This document shows, one piece after another, positions 33,554-42,831 of a stretch of 64,000 nucleotides of DNA. Made by a program: the position numbers and the translations under genes. Source of the DNA: Bacillus sp. REN3 (lineage in GTDB: Bacteria; Bacillota; Bacilli; Bacillales; Cytobacillaceae); NCBI RefSeq assembly GCF_017912555.1, contig NZ_JAERSD010000014.1, positions 53,748 to 117,747 on the forward strand, in the 5' to 3' direction. A model generated the notes under the pieces. It saw only the letters and a list, made by a program, of their open reading frames with translations, was not told where the DNA came from and did no database searches. Each line of letters begins with the position of its first letter. The first letter of the stretch is position 1.

Positions 33554-33654
33554 GCCTATCTCCTTAAAATATATGGTTACCAGTTTAGTGTTACATAATA
33601 AAGGGAGCATTATCAAATAGTAAGGAAAATCATTTTCCCTTGGGTTTTCTCCTT

Positions 33655-33680
33655 GTTTGGTCAATCTCTGTTGAGGGTAC
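33655..33680 (+). promoter_or_regulatory. candidate sigma-B promoter of the lmo0937-type gene
   Basis: GTTTGG (33655-33660), a 14-base spacer, and GGGTAC (33675-33680). This is four of six at -35 and five of six at -10 against GTTTAA/GGGTAT, 38 bases before the start codon. Confidence 0.55.
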
Positions 33681-33717
33681 TATGATAACAAGTAAGCCGT
33701 GAAAGGAGACAATGAAA

Positions 33718-33861
33718 ATGCTTTGGACCATCGCTTCGATCTTACTTGCACTTTGGGTTCTTGGGCTCATTTTCGATATAGCCGGCGGCATTATCCACAT
33801 CCTCCTGGTAATCGGATTGCTCATGATCGCCTATAAAGCAATCAAAGGGAGGGCTACCTAA
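33718..33861 (+). CDS. lmo0937-family small membrane protein, 47 aa
   Basis: ATG 33718 has GAAAGGAGA eight bases upstream; ATG 33712 is an in-frame alternative that is too close. The product starts MLWTIASILLALWVLG and has a second hydrophobic segment (IIHILLVIGLLMIAY), then a basic end, KGRAT. This is the pattern of the lmo0937 family of roughly 48-residue two-helix membrane proteins in Firmicutes. The function is unknown. The upstream sigma-B-like promoter suggests stress induction. Confidence 0.85.
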   Translation: MLWTIASILLALWVLGLIFDIAGGIIHILLVIGLLMIAYKAIKGRAT

Positions 33862-34005
33862 GCCAGAAAAACAGGAAGATAGGAAGACAGGACAGCGGCA
33901 AAATGCTGCTGTTTTTCCTTTTACGCGATAAGCGGATTTCTTTCATTTCCTATCCCCTTCATACTACAATGATATTCATATAAGTGCAGGGAAAGTGGAG
34001 GTCCT

Positions 34006-34638
34006 ATGAAAATCAATCAAATAACCAATACAAATTCAGGGCGTACACCATCAATACTTGGCCATGAAAAATTCCTGAAATTCGCCATCTTGCTTCCGCT
34101 TGTACAGGTAAGGGACGAAGCACATATTTTATTTGAGGTCCGCGCGATGACAATGAGAAGACAGCCTGGGGAGATTTGTTTTCCAGGAGGCAAAATTGAA
34201 AATGGGGAAGAGCCCATGCAGGCAGCCATCCGTGAAACCTCCGAGGAACTTGGGATTGGCCAAAATGAGGTTATGGATGTTTTTCCCCTTGATTACATGG
34301 TTTCTGCGTTCGGTACAGTCATTTATCCTTTTGCGGGTGTGATCAAAAACCCTGATAATATCTTCCCGAATGCCGCTGAAGTTGGTGAAGTCTTCACAGT
34401 ACCATTATCATTTTTCAGAAAGAATCAGCCGGATCGATATAAAATCAATTTCCAGGTTGAACCAGAGGCTGGCTTTCCATTTGATTTGATTATCGGCGGA
34501 GAAAATTATAACTGGCAGGCAAGAGGAATGGAAGAATATTTCTTCCGGTACAACGAAAAAGTCATTTGGGGTTTGACAGCTAAGATCTTGAATCATTTCA
34601 TCGAATTAATCGATCCCGAAGAAACCGATAAAGGATGA
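34006..34638 (+). CDS. Nudix hydrolase, CoA pyrophosphatase-like
   Basis: A protein of 210 residues. The Nudix box is intact: GKIENGEEPMQAAIRETSEE (about residues 63-82), with GxxxxxExxxxxxxREUxEExGU. The segment before it, MRRQPGEICFPGG, matches the UPF0035/CoA-pyrophosphatase signature. It probably hydrolyses CoA or a CoA derivative to 4'-phosphopantetheine and an adenosine phosphate. A GGAGGTCCT context precedes ATG 34006. It is a single gene with its own terminator. Confidence 0.88.
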   Translation: MKINQITNTNSGRTPSILGHEKFLKFAILLPLVQVRDEAHILFEVRAMTMRRQPGEICFPGGKIENGEEPMQAAIRETSEELGIGQNEVMDVFPLDYMVSAFGTVIYPFAGVIKNPDNIFPNAAEVGEVFTVPLSFFRKNQPDRYKINFQVEPEAGFPFDLIIGGENYNWQARGMEEYFFRYNEKVIWGLTAKILNHFIELIDPEETDKG

Positions 34639-34660
34639 GTGCCAGCGATGGCACTTTTTT
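34638..34660 (+). terminator. terminator after the Nudix gene
   Basis: AGTGCCA and TGGCACT form a perfect 7-bp stem around GCGA, with a T-run. Confidence 0.85.
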
Positions 34661-34850
34661 ATTGTTTTTGTGCAAAAATGTAAACCCTTGATGCCATCTT
34701 CTTCTAAAAAAAACCCGCTAGGAATTTCCGCTTTTTCTCAATTAATTGATCCCGCCATTTATTATTCCAGAAAAGTATTAAATTCAACGATGAACATACA
34801 GGAGGTTCCTCCCATTTCCTTGTAGCATCACATTTTTTTGCCAGAAAAGG

Positions 34851-34879
34851 TTGCTTCTGATAGATTTATTATTTATAAT
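34851..34879 (+). promoter_or_regulatory. candidate promoter of the dpp cluster
   Basis: TTGCTT (34851-34856), a 17-base spacer, and a perfect TATAAT (34874-34879), 37 bases before dppA. CodY controls dpp in B. subtilis; no clear CodY box was seen here. Confidence 0.6.
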
Positions 34880-34915
34880 ATTAAGATAATTATCAATAGA
34901 AAGTTGGTCAAATTT

Positions 34916-35740
34916 ATGAAAATATACATATCAGTGGACATGGAAGGCATCACTGGATTAGTCGACCATACTCATGTTGACCCCTCCAAGCATAATTATG
35001 AGCGCGGAAGGAGGATCATGACACAGGAGGCCAACCAGGTGATCCAAACAGCTTTTGATACAGGCTGTAAAGAAGTTGTTGTCAATGACAGCCATTCGAA
35101 GATGAACAATCTGCTGATTGAAGAGCTTCATCCCGAAACACAGTTGATTACCGGAGATGTGAAACCGCTTTCAATGGTGGAAGGCCTGGATTCAAGCTTT
35201 GCAGGAGCTATTTTTACTGGCTATCATGCAAGGGCCTCGACGATGGGAGTCATGTCCCATTCCATGATCTTTGGGGTCCGCCATATGTATATTAACGATG
35301 TCCAGATTGGCGAACTTGGTTTCAATGCCTATGTTGCAGGTTACTATGGAGTTCCTGTCATCATGGTGGCAGGTGATGACGGTGCTGCCATCGAAGCTGA
35401 AGATCTTATTCCATATGTGACCACAGCGATAGTAAAGGAGTCGATTTCAAGATCGGCTGCCAAATCGCTAACACCAGAAAAAGCCCGGCAGCTGCTTGCG
35501 AAAAAAACAGAATATGCCATTAAAAACCGCGATAAAGTGAAACCGCTTACCCCACCTGAAAATCCAATCCTCAGGATCGAATTCGCCAACTATGGCCAGG
35601 CTGAATGGGCGAACTTGATGCCGGGAACTTCAATCGAGGAAGGGACAACAATTGTCCGCTTTGAGGCAAAAGATATCCTTGAGGCCTATCAGGCGATGCT
35701 TGTGATGACCGAGCTGGCAATGAGAACTACCTTTTCCTGA
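34916..35740 (+). CDS. dppA: D-aminopeptidase DppA (M55)
   Basis: A zinc-dependent D-stereospecific aminopeptidase that removes D-Ala and similar residues from cell-wall peptides. From ATG 34916 the protein has 274 residues, the size of B. subtilis DppA. Metal ligands D8 and E10 are in YISVDMEGITG; the conserved NDSHS and TGYHARAS segments hold further catalytic residues, including the nucleophilic His. The start is chosen by family length, since the ORF extends 26 codons upstream. The ribosome binding site is weak. It is the first gene of the dpp operon. Confidence 0.95.
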   Translation: MKIYISVDMEGITGLVDHTHVDPSKHNYERGRRIMTQEANQVIQTAFDTGCKEVVVNDSHSKMNNLLIEELHPETQLITGDVKPLSMVEGLDSSFAGAIFTGYHARASTMGVMSHSMIFGVRHMYINDVQIGELGFNAYVAGYYGVPVIMVAGDDGAAIEAEDLIPYVTTAIVKESISRSAAKSLTPEKARQLLAKKTEYAIKNRDKVKPLTPPENPILRIEFANYGQAEWANLMPGTSIEEGTTIVRFEAKDILEAYQAMLVMTELAMRTTFS

Positions 35741-35792
35741 TACCGGATAGACCGCAAGACATACATACATGTTTTGATAAGGAAGTGAGGAA

Positions 35793-36725
35793 ATGCTTGG
35801 ATACATACTTAAAAGGTTGGGGGCAATGGCGTTAACACTGCTGATGATCATCACTTTGACCTTTTTCCTGATGCACTTGATCCCAGGATCCCCATTCAAT
35901 GAAGAGAGGGCTACAAGCGAAGCCGTCCAAAAAAACTTGGAAGCCTATTATCATCTGGATGAACCTCTGTATATTCAATACCTTCTATATCTAAAATCGA
36001 TTGCCTCTTTTGATTTCGGGCCATCAATCAAAAAATCTTCCCAGACGGTCAATGAAATGCTTGGAAGGGGATTTCCGGTATCATTCGAGCTAGGGATGGC
36101 GACACTTACTGTTGCCGTTTTTTCAGGACTCTTATTGGGAATACTCGCTGCCCTTAGACATAACGGCTTGATTGATTATCTTGCCATGACCATTGCCGTC
36201 ATTGGCATTTCCGTCCCTAACTTTGTGATGGCTACACTTTTGATCCAACAATTAGCGGTTAATTGGCCGCTCTTCCCTGTAGCCACTTGGGCAAGCCTAA
36301 AGCACATGATCCTGCCAACACTGGCACTGGCGACCGGACCCATGGCCATCATCGCAAGATTGACGAGGGCCAGCATGCTTGAAGTGCTGACGCAGGATTA
36401 CATACGAACGGCAAAAGCCAAAGGGCTGTCACCAGTGAAAATAGTCTTCAAACACGCGTTAAAAAATGCATTGCTTCCTGTTGTCACGATTCTGGGATCA
36501 CTCGCAGCCAGTATTTTGACTGGAACGTTCGTTATCGAGAAAATTTTTGCCATTCCAGGAATGGGAAAATACTTTGTCGAGAGCATCAACCAGCGTGATT
36601 ACCCGGTTATCATGGGTACGACCATTTTTTACAGTACTGTACTTATCATCATGCTCTTCCTGGTCGATATCGCCTATGGAATCCTTGATCCTAGAATCAA
36701 ACTGCATAAAAAGGAGGGGAAATGA
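35793..36725 (+). CDS. dppB: dipeptide ABC transporter permease
   Basis: An inner-membrane permease of the peptide uptake complex DppBCDE. It has 310 residues and six membrane segments. The opening MLGYILKRLGAMALTLLMI and the EAA-loop region RTAKAKGLSPVKIVFKHALK near residue 205 are typical of DppB/OppB. AAGGAAGTGAGGA precedes ATG 35793. It overlaps dppC by four bases. Confidence 0.95.
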   Translation: MLGYILKRLGAMALTLLMIITLTFFLMHLIPGSPFNEERATSEAVQKNLEAYYHLDEPLYIQYLLYLKSIASFDFGPSIKKSSQTVNEMLGRGFPVSFELGMATLTVAVFSGLLLGILAALRHNGLIDYLAMTIAVIGISVPNFVMATLLIQQLAVNWPLFPVATWASLKHMILPTLALATGPMAIIARLTRASMLEVLTQDYIRTAKAKGLSPVKIVFKHALKNALLPVVTILGSLAASILTGTFVIEKIFAIPGMGKYFVESINQRDYPVIMGTTIFYSTVLIIMLFLVDIAYGILDPRIKLHKKEGK

Positions 36726-37678
36726 TGGCTCTGCGTAAACCACAGGAAAACCAAGAAAATTCAGCCATTCCCGATGATTGGTTTGTTCCTTTGCAGAAGG
36801 ATGACTCAGAGGCAGAAGCGGTTGTCAGGCCGAGTTTATCCTATTGGCAGGATGCCTGGAGGCGGCTTTTGAAAAACAAACTTGCCATGCTTGGGCTTTT
36901 CTTTTTGATTTTCCTTGGTATCATGGCAATAATCGGCCCAATCATCTCACCATACACTGTCGGCCATCAGGTCCTGGAGGATCAGAACACGCCGCCTTCA
37001 GCTAAACACTGGTTCGGTACGGATGAATTGGGAAGGGACGTCTTCACAAGGACCTGGTATGGTGCAAGAATTTCCTTGTTCGTAGGAATTGCGGCCGCAA
37101 TGATCGATTTTCTTATCGGTGTCCTATATGGGGGTATTGCTGGTTATAAGGGCGGAAGGACGGACCATTACATGATGCGTGTGATAGAAGTACTATATGG
37201 CCTCCCCTATTTGCTCGTTGTCATTTTGATCAGTGTTGTCATGGGTCCAAGCCTGGCGACCATCATTTTTGCACTTACCATCACAGGGTGGATTGGGATG
37301 GCCAGGATTGTCCGGGGCCAGGTACTGCAAATCAAAAATTATGAATTTGTCTTGGCATCTAAAACGTTCGGTACAAAAACTGGCAGGATCATTCGGAAGA
37401 ATTTGCTTCCGAATACAATGGGGCCTATCATCGTCCAGATGACCCTTACAGTCCCGTCGGCAATATTTGCTGAAGCATTCCTGAGTTTCCTTGGCCTTGG
37501 CATCCAGCCCCCTTTGGCAAGCTGGGGTTCTATGGCGAGCGATGCACTTCCGGTCATTTTGTCAGGTGATTGGTGGCGGCTGTTCTTCCCAGCCTTTTTT
37601 ATCTCACTGACAATGTTCTCGTTTAACGTATTAGGGGATGGGCTGCAGGATGCACTCGATCCGAAGCTAAGGAGGTAA
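36722..37678 (+). CDS. dppC: dipeptide ABC transporter permease
   Basis: The second permease, 318 residues. A cytoplasmic N-terminal tail of about 50 residues precedes the first membrane segment (LAMLGLFFLIFLGIMAIIGP). The DppC/OppC hallmark HWFGTDELGRDVFTR follows. The EAA loop is near residue 220 (VLASKTFGTKTGRIIRKNLL). ATG 36722 overlaps the dppB stop; ATG 36725, seven bases from AAGGAGG, may be used instead. Confidence 0.95.
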   Translation: MMALRKPQENQENSAIPDDWFVPLQKDDSEAEAVVRPSLSYWQDAWRRLLKNKLAMLGLFFLIFLGIMAIIGPIISPYTVGHQVLEDQNTPPSAKHWFGTDELGRDVFTRTWYGARISLFVGIAAAMIDFLIGVLYGGIAGYKGGRTDHYMMRVIEVLYGLPYLLVVILISVVMGPSLATIIFALTITGWIGMARIVRGQVLQIKNYEFVLASKTFGTKTGRIIRKNLLPNTMGPIIVQMTLTVPSAIFAEAFLSFLGLGIQPPLASWGSMASDALPVILSGDWWRLFFPAFFISLTMFSFNVLGDGLQDALDPKLRR

Positions 37679-37683
37679 ACAAG

Positions 37684-38679
37684 ATGGAAAAAGCACTTGA
37701 AGTAAAGGACCTTCATGTTTCCTTCAAGACATATGGCGGGGAAGTAAAAGCAGTCCGCGGCGTTACTTTTGACTTGAATGAAGGAGAGACATTGGCAATC
37801 GTCGGGGAATCGGGGTGCGGTAAAAGCGTAACCGCACAGAGTATCATGCGCTTGATCCCAGAACCACCAGGAAAGTTTGATGGCGGTTCGATCCTTTACA
37901 AGGGCAAAGATTTGACAAAGCTGAAGGATCACGAAATGAGGAAAATCCGCGGTTCTGATATCTCGATGATTTTCCAGGATCCAATGACAGCGCTGAATCC
38001 GACTCTTACCATCGGAGATCAGCTCACTGAGGGAATTCTCCAGCATATGAAGCTCTCAAGAGAGCAGGCGAAGAAATTAGCTGTTGATATGCTTGATCTC
38101 GTCGGTATTCCCAGCCCGCAGGTACGCCTGAAACAATATCCCCATCAATTCAGTGGCGGGATGAGGCAAAGGATAGTCATTGCGATGGCTCTTGTTTGCC
38201 AACCTGATATTCTGATCGCAGACGAACCGACTACCGCCCTTGATGTGACAATTCAGGCCCAAATTCTTGAGCTCTTCCGTGATATTCAAAAGAAAACGGG
38301 TGTTTCGATCATCCTCATTACACATGACCTCGGCGTGGTGGCACAAGTAGCAGACAGGATTGCCGTCATGTATGCTGGTAAAATCGTTGAGACGGGAACA
38401 AGGCGGGAGATTTTCTTTCATCCCCAGCATCCCTATACAAAAGGCTTGCTTCATTCAGTACCTCGATTGGATGCAGAAGAAGCCGAGCTTTTCCCCATTG
38501 GCGGCACGCCGCCTGATCTATTTTCGCCGCCTGCAGGCTGTCCGTTTACCGCAAGGTGCCCGTTCGCCATGGAGGTATGTGATAGAGTGTACCCACCTGA
38601 AACAAAACTGTCCATTAACCATCAAGTGGACTGTTGGCTTCAAGATGAGCGCGCAAAAATCCTCTTAGCCAGAAATTGA
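37684..38679 (+). CDS. dppD: dipeptide ABC transporter ATP-binding protein
   Basis: A cytoplasmic ATPase of the importer, 331 residues. Walker A is GESGCGKSV (near residue 42), the signature is FSGGMRQRI and Walker B is ILIADEPTTALD. The C-terminal oligopeptide/dipeptide extension has CPFTARCPFAMEVC, an iron-sulfur-type Cys cluster known in this subfamily. AAGGAGGTAAACAAG gives the start, six bases after dppC. Confidence 0.95.
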   Translation: MEKALEVKDLHVSFKTYGGEVKAVRGVTFDLNEGETLAIVGESGCGKSVTAQSIMRLIPEPPGKFDGGSILYKGKDLTKLKDHEMRKIRGSDISMIFQDPMTALNPTLTIGDQLTEGILQHMKLSREQAKKLAVDMLDLVGIPSPQVRLKQYPHQFSGGMRQRIVIAMALVCQPDILIADEPTTALDVTIQAQILELFRDIQKKTGVSIILITHDLGVVAQVADRIAVMYAGKIVETGTRREIFFHPQHPYTKGLLHSVPRLDAEEAELFPIGGTPPDLFSPPAGCPFTARCPFAMEVCDRVYPPETKLSINHQVDCWLQDERAKILLARN

Positions 38680-38741
38680 TGGACAACTGAGGCGAATGCC
38701 TTTTTCATATAGACAACTTATCAAAAAAAGGGGGAAACAGG

Positions 38742-40373
38742 ATGAAAAAGTATTTGGCAATACTGTTGGCAGCCTTGCTCGCATTCACGCTTGCAGCCTG
38801 TACTGCGAACGAGAATGCAGGCAAAGAAACAGACGGGAAGGACGGAAAAAACAAAGAAAAGGGCGGGGAAAAGGTCCTGTATATGAACAACGGCCAGGAA
38901 CCAACCTCATTCGATCCGCCAATCGGCTTTGATTCCGCTTCATGGAATGCATTGAATAATTTAATGGAAGGCTTGACCCGGCTGAACAAGGAGCATCAGC
39001 CAGAAGAGGCAACAGCAGAAAGCTGGACGGTATCTGAGGATGGGAAGACCTATACATTCAAAATCCGTGAAGATGCCAAATGGTCTAATGGTGACGATGT
39101 TACCGCAAATGATTTCGTTTTCGCCTGGAAACGGCTGCTTGATCCAGCTACAGGTTCTGCAGCAGCTTTCTTGGGATACTTCATCGAAGGCGGTGAAGAG
39201 TTCAACAATGGAAAGGGGAGTGCTGATAATGTAAAAGTGAAGGCAATAGACGATAAAACTTTTGAAGTTACCCTTATCAGTCCGCAGGCGTATTTCCTGA
39301 GCGTCATCGCGAACCCAGCCTTCTTCCCGATAAACGAAAAGGTCGCAAAGGAAAATCCAAAGTGGTTTGCTGAAGCTGACACCTTTGTCGGAAATGGCCC
39401 ATTCAATCTGGCAAGCTGGGAGCATGACACAAAATTTGTCATGGAAAAGAACAACAAATACTGGGATGCAGAAAACGTAAAACTCGATAAAGTGGAATGG
39501 GCCATCGTTGATGATACAAACACTGAATACCAGATGTTCCAGGCAGGGGATCTGGATGTATCCGATGTGCCATCCGAATTGGCAGATAAGCTTTTCAAGG
39601 ATGGCAAGGTGAAGGTTGAAGACCAGGCTGGCGACTATTTCTACCGTTTCAACGTCACAAAAGAACCGTTCCAGAATGTGAATATCCGCAAGGCATTCGC
39701 TCTTGCTGTCGACCAGCAGAAGATCGTTGACTTCGTTACCAAGAACAAGGAAGAAGCTGCCTACGGATTTGTTTCCCCTGGTTTCAAGGATCCTTCCGGA
39801 AAGGATTTCCGTGAAGTAAATGGAGAATTCAATAAGACTGATATTGAACAGGCAAAAGCTTTGCTGAAAAAAGGGATGGAAGAGGAAGGCTACGACAAGC
39901 TGCCTCAAGTTACTTTGACATACAGCACAGATGATGTCCACAAAAAAATCGCTGAATCACTCCAGCAAATGTTCAAGGAAAATCTCGGAGTTGATGTGAA
40001 GCTTGCCAACATGGAATGGAATGTATTCGCTGAAGAACAGAAAGCACTGAAGCATCAGCTTTCCCGCAGTTCGTTCCTAGCTGATTACGCGGATCCAATC
40101 AACTTCCTGGAGAACTTCCAGACTGGCCATTCCATGAACCGCACAGGCTGGGGAAATCCTCAATATGATCAATTGATCCAGAAAGCTAAAAAAGAGTCAA
40201 ACGAAGAAAAACGGTTTGAAATGATGTACGAAGCTGAACAAATCCTATTTGATGAAGCGCCGATCTTCACGATCCACTTTTATAACCAAGTTTACCTGCA
40301 GAATGAAGATGTTTCTGGCATTGTCCGCCATCCGGTTGGCTACCATGAGCTCAAATGGGCAGATAAAAAATAG
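38742..40373 (+). CDS. dppE: peptide-binding lipoprotein of the Dpp importer
   Basis: An extracellular, lipid-anchored substrate-binding protein of 543 residues. The signal peptide has the lipobox LAAC (Cys near residue 20), followed by a Lys/Gly-rich linker. The SBP family 5 signature appears as LTRLNKEHQPEEATAESW and TYTFKIREDAKWSNGD. In B. subtilis the orthologue binds dipeptides and murein peptides. AAGGGGGAAACAGG precedes ATG 38742. An inverted repeat and a terminator lie between it and ykfA. Confidence 0.94.
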   Translation: MKKYLAILLAALLAFTLAACTANENAGKETDGKDGKNKEKGGEKVLYMNNGQEPTSFDPPIGFDSASWNALNNLMEGLTRLNKEHQPEEATAESWTVSEDGKTYTFKIREDAKWSNGDDVTANDFVFAWKRLLDPATGSAAAFLGYFIEGGEEFNNGKGSADNVKVKAIDDKTFEVTLISPQAYFLSVIANPAFFPINEKVAKENPKWFAEADTFVGNGPFNLASWEHDTKFVMEKNNKYWDAENVKLDKVEWAIVDDTNTEYQMFQAGDLDVSDVPSELADKLFKDGKVKVEDQAGDYFYRFNVTKEPFQNVNIRKAFALAVDQQKIVDFVTKNKEEAAYGFVSPGFKDPSGKDFREVNGEFNKTDIEQAKALLKKGMEEEGYDKLPQVTLTYSTDDVHKKIAESLQQMFKENLGVDVKLANMEWNVFAEEQKALKHQLSRSSFLADYADPINFLENFQTGHSMNRTGWGNPQYDQLIQKAKKESNEEKRFEMMYEAEQILFDEAPIFTIHFYNQVYLQNEDVSGIVRHPVGYHELKWADKK

Positions 40374-40544
40374 AAGATTGTCTTGCTTTAGCTTGAAGGC
40401 TTTAACTAATTGTTCGCTGTTTATCACAATGGTTTTAAAGGCGAACAACTATGGATAAGACTAAACTCAAACAATAGGTCCAAAACTCCTCACAATTGAT
40501 AACATATTTCTTTCAGAGTAAGCCAGCACAAGTTAGCACATCAC

Positions 40545-40672
40545 TTTTTGGCAGGAGGAGCGGGCAGACGGGAAACCTTAGGCCCAGCGCGCAGGAGGGG
40601 TTCTCCAAGCAGCCTCAGGGGCAGCATGGGGTGGAAGTCGCTAAAGGAGCAGGATTGTCCACAAACACTGCT
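40545..40672 (+). repeat. degenerate intergenic repeat, copy F
   Basis: A GC-rich segment with GGAGCGGGCAGACGGG, CCAGCGCGCAGGAGGGG and GGTGGAAGTCGCTAAAGGAGC, in the same order as the AGCGG, GCAGGCGC and GGAGCGG blocks of the family. The ends are not recognisable. Assignment rests on composition and block order only. Confidence 0.4.
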
Positions 40673-40678
40673 TTGTTG

Positions 40679-40713
40679 AAAAAGAGGTGTCCTTCCCGGA
40701 ACGCCTCTTTTTC
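40679..40713 (+). terminator. terminator between dppE and ykfA
   Basis: AAAGAGGTGT (40681-40690) pairs with ACGCCTCTTT (40701-40710), with one G-T pair and a T-run. The ykf genes therefore may have their own promoter or depend on readthrough. Confidence 0.75.
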
Positions 40714-40780
40714 ACTCATACAACGGGATTATTTTCTATAAATATAGTTATGAAGCCATTCTAAAAAGGAGTCGGTATAG

Positions 40781-41698
40781 ATGGTTAAACCACCTCGTCT
40801 CAAAAAAGGAGATACGGTTGGAGTCATTGCTCCAGCAAGCCCGCCAAACCAGGAAAATCTCACTCGCGGCTTAAAATTCATTGAAGAATTGGGACTTACA
40901 TATAAACTAGGAAAATATATAAAAGAAGAGCATGGATATTTGTCCGGGAAAGATGAAGAAAGATTGTCCGATTTACACGATATGTTCATTGATGAGAGTA
41001 TTAAAGGCATCATTTGCGCAGGCGGTGGGTATGGGACTGCCAGGATTGCTGCGCGTATGGACTTCGAAATGGTAAAAACCAATCCAAAGATCTTCTGGGG
41101 TTACAGCGATATCACTTTTTTGCATACGGCAATCAGGCAGCAGACTGGCCTTGTCACATTCCACGGACCTATGCTAGCGTCAGATATCGGGAAAGTCGAT
41201 GCCAATCAAATTTCAAAGGATTACTTCAGTCAATTGTTCGAACCTATTGAAATTGTTTATAACGAAAAGATTGCTCCGCTTGAAGAAATTGTGCCCGGAA
41301 TAGCTGAAGGCATTTTGGTCGGGGGAAATCTATCGCTGCTATCAAGTTCAATGGGAACGCCATTTGAGATAGACACTGAAGGGAAAATCCTGTTGATTGA
41401 AGATGTAAACGAAGAACCACGTGCCATTGACCGGATGCTGAATCAGCTTCATATGGCAGGGAAGCTTGAGGCTGCAGAAGGAATTGTTATAGGGGATTTC
41501 AATAATTGTGTCCCCGAAAGAGAGCGTTCTCTCTCCCTTGATGAGGTTTTGGCACATTATATGAAACTTGCAAAACGTCCGGCGCTTAAGGGATTCGGGA
41601 TTGGCCATTGTTCGCCGCATATCTCTGTTCCATTAGGAACAAGGGCGAAATTGGATACAGCGGCGAAAGCATTGATAATTGAAAGCGGCATTCAGTAA
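40781..41698 (+). CDS. ykfA: LD-carboxypeptidase-family protein (S66)
   Basis: A serine peptidase that removes D-Ala from the tetrapeptide of recycled murein. It has 305 residues. The S66 features are ICAGGGYGTARI, the nucleophile Ser in WGYSDITFLH (near residue 112), the Glu in LLIEDVNEEPRAIDRML, and the His in GIGHCSPH near the end. It has no signal peptide, as expected for a cytoplasmic enzyme working on imported peptides. AAAAAGGAGTC lies upstream of ATG 40781. It starts the ykf part of the cluster. Confidence 0.92.
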   Translation: MVKPPRLKKGDTVGVIAPASPPNQENLTRGLKFIEELGLTYKLGKYIKEEHGYLSGKDEERLSDLHDMFIDESIKGIICAGGGYGTARIAARMDFEMVKTNPKIFWGYSDITFLHTAIRQQTGLVTFHGPMLASDIGKVDANQISKDYFSQLFEPIEIVYNEKIAPLEEIVPGIAEGILVGGNLSLLSSSMGTPFEIDTEGKILLIEDVNEEPRAIDRMLNQLHMAGKLEAAEGIVIGDFNNCVPERERSLSLDEVLAHYMKLAKRPALKGFGIGHCSPHISVPLGTRAKLDTAAKALIIESGIQ

Positions 41699-41724
41699 GA
41701 CTTCCAAAAAGGATGGAGAAAAGA

Positions 41725-42831
41725 ATGATCATACAAAAAATAGAAACTTTCCAGACAGCGGTCCCTATGACTAAACCTTTCAAGACTGCCCTTCGTACCG
41801 TTACGGTCGCTGAGGCTGTCCTTGTAAAAATAACATGTGACAATGGTATTACAGGCTGGGGAGAAGCTCCGCCCACACTTGTGATAACCGGAGATAGCCT
41901 TAAAAGCATCGATGCCGCGATTAATGAAGTATTGCAACCGTTCTTGATCGGCAAGAATCTATTGAACTATGAAGGGATCTTTCAGGGCATGAAAACAATC
42001 CTTGCAGGGAATACCAGCGCGAAAGCGGCAGTCGATATGGCCTTATACGATTGCCTTTCCAAACATTGCGGATTGCCTCTCTATCAATTCCTTGGAGGGT
42101 ACAGGAGTGAAATCGAAACTGATTTTACCGTGAGTGTGAACAGCCCGGAAGAAATGGGGATGGATGCGGCTGAATATATACAAAAAGGCTTTAATGTCCT
42201 GAAGGTGAAAGTGGGGATCGGGGAAATTTCAACCGACATCGAACGTGTCAGGAAAATTCGCGAGCGTGCAGGCAACACAGTGAAAATAAGACTTGATGCG
42301 AACCAGGGCTGGACGCCAAAAGATGCTATCCGCGCAATCACAATGATGGAGGACCAGAATCTTGATGTTGAGCTTGTTGAACAGCCCGTAAAAGCCGATG
42401 ACCTTGATGGTCTTAAGCAAGTGACCGATGCCGTAGAGACGTTGATCATGGCAGATGAAAGTGTATTTTCGCCAAAGCAAGCTTTGGAAGTGATCAGGCG
42501 AAGAAGCGCCGATTTAATCAACATTAAATTGATGAAATCTGGTGGAATCTACCAGGCACAAGTAATCAACCAGCTGGCGGAGGCGGCAGGCATCGAGTGC
42601 ATGGTTGGAAGCATGATTGAATCCAAGCTTGGAATCACAGCAGCTGCCCATTTTGCTGCGAGCAAGAAGAACATCTCCCGTTTTGACTTTGACGCACCGT
42701 TGATGCTTGCAAAAGAATCTGTTTCAGGGGGGATCCAGTATGACGGGAGGAAGATCAAATTGCCAGGAACTCCTGGTTTAGGAATAGGACAGATTCAACT
42801 TGAAGGAGGCAACCCAAATGGAAAGCAATAA
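41725..42831 (+). CDS. ykfB: L-Ala-D/L-Glu epimerase
   Basis: An enolase-superfamily enzyme that epimerises L-Ala-D-Glu to L-Ala-L-Glu so that the dipeptide can be hydrolysed normally. From ATG 41725 it has 368 residues. Catalytic and metal residues are visible: KVKVG (general-base Lys), DANQGW, ELVEQP and MADESVF for the three metal ligands, and KLMKSGG with the second Lys. The start follows GGAG by six bases; ATG 41713 is an alternative. It overlaps ykfC by 14 bases. Confidence 0.94.
   Translation: MIIQKIETFQTAVPMTKPFKTALRTVTVAEAVLVKITCDNGITGWGEAPPTLVITGDSLKSIDAAINEVLQPFLIGKNLLNYEGIFQGMKTILAGNTSAKAAVDMALYDCLSKHCGLPLYQFLGGYRSEIETDFTVSVNSPEEMGMDAAEYIQKGFNVLKVKVGIGEISTDIERVRKIRERAGNTVKIRLDANQGWTPKDAIRAITMMEDQNLDVELVEQPVKADDLDGLKQVTDAVETLIMADESVFSPKQALEVIRRRSADLINIKLMKSGGIYQAQVINQLAEAAGIECMVGSMIESKLGITAAAHFAASKKNISRFDFDAPLMLAKESVSGGIQYDGRKIKLPGTPGLGIGQIQLEGGNPNGKQ

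Noticed and set aside
38961..39941. 326-codon reverse ORF inside dppE
   Set aside because: Pure antisense shadow of a clear binding-protein gene.
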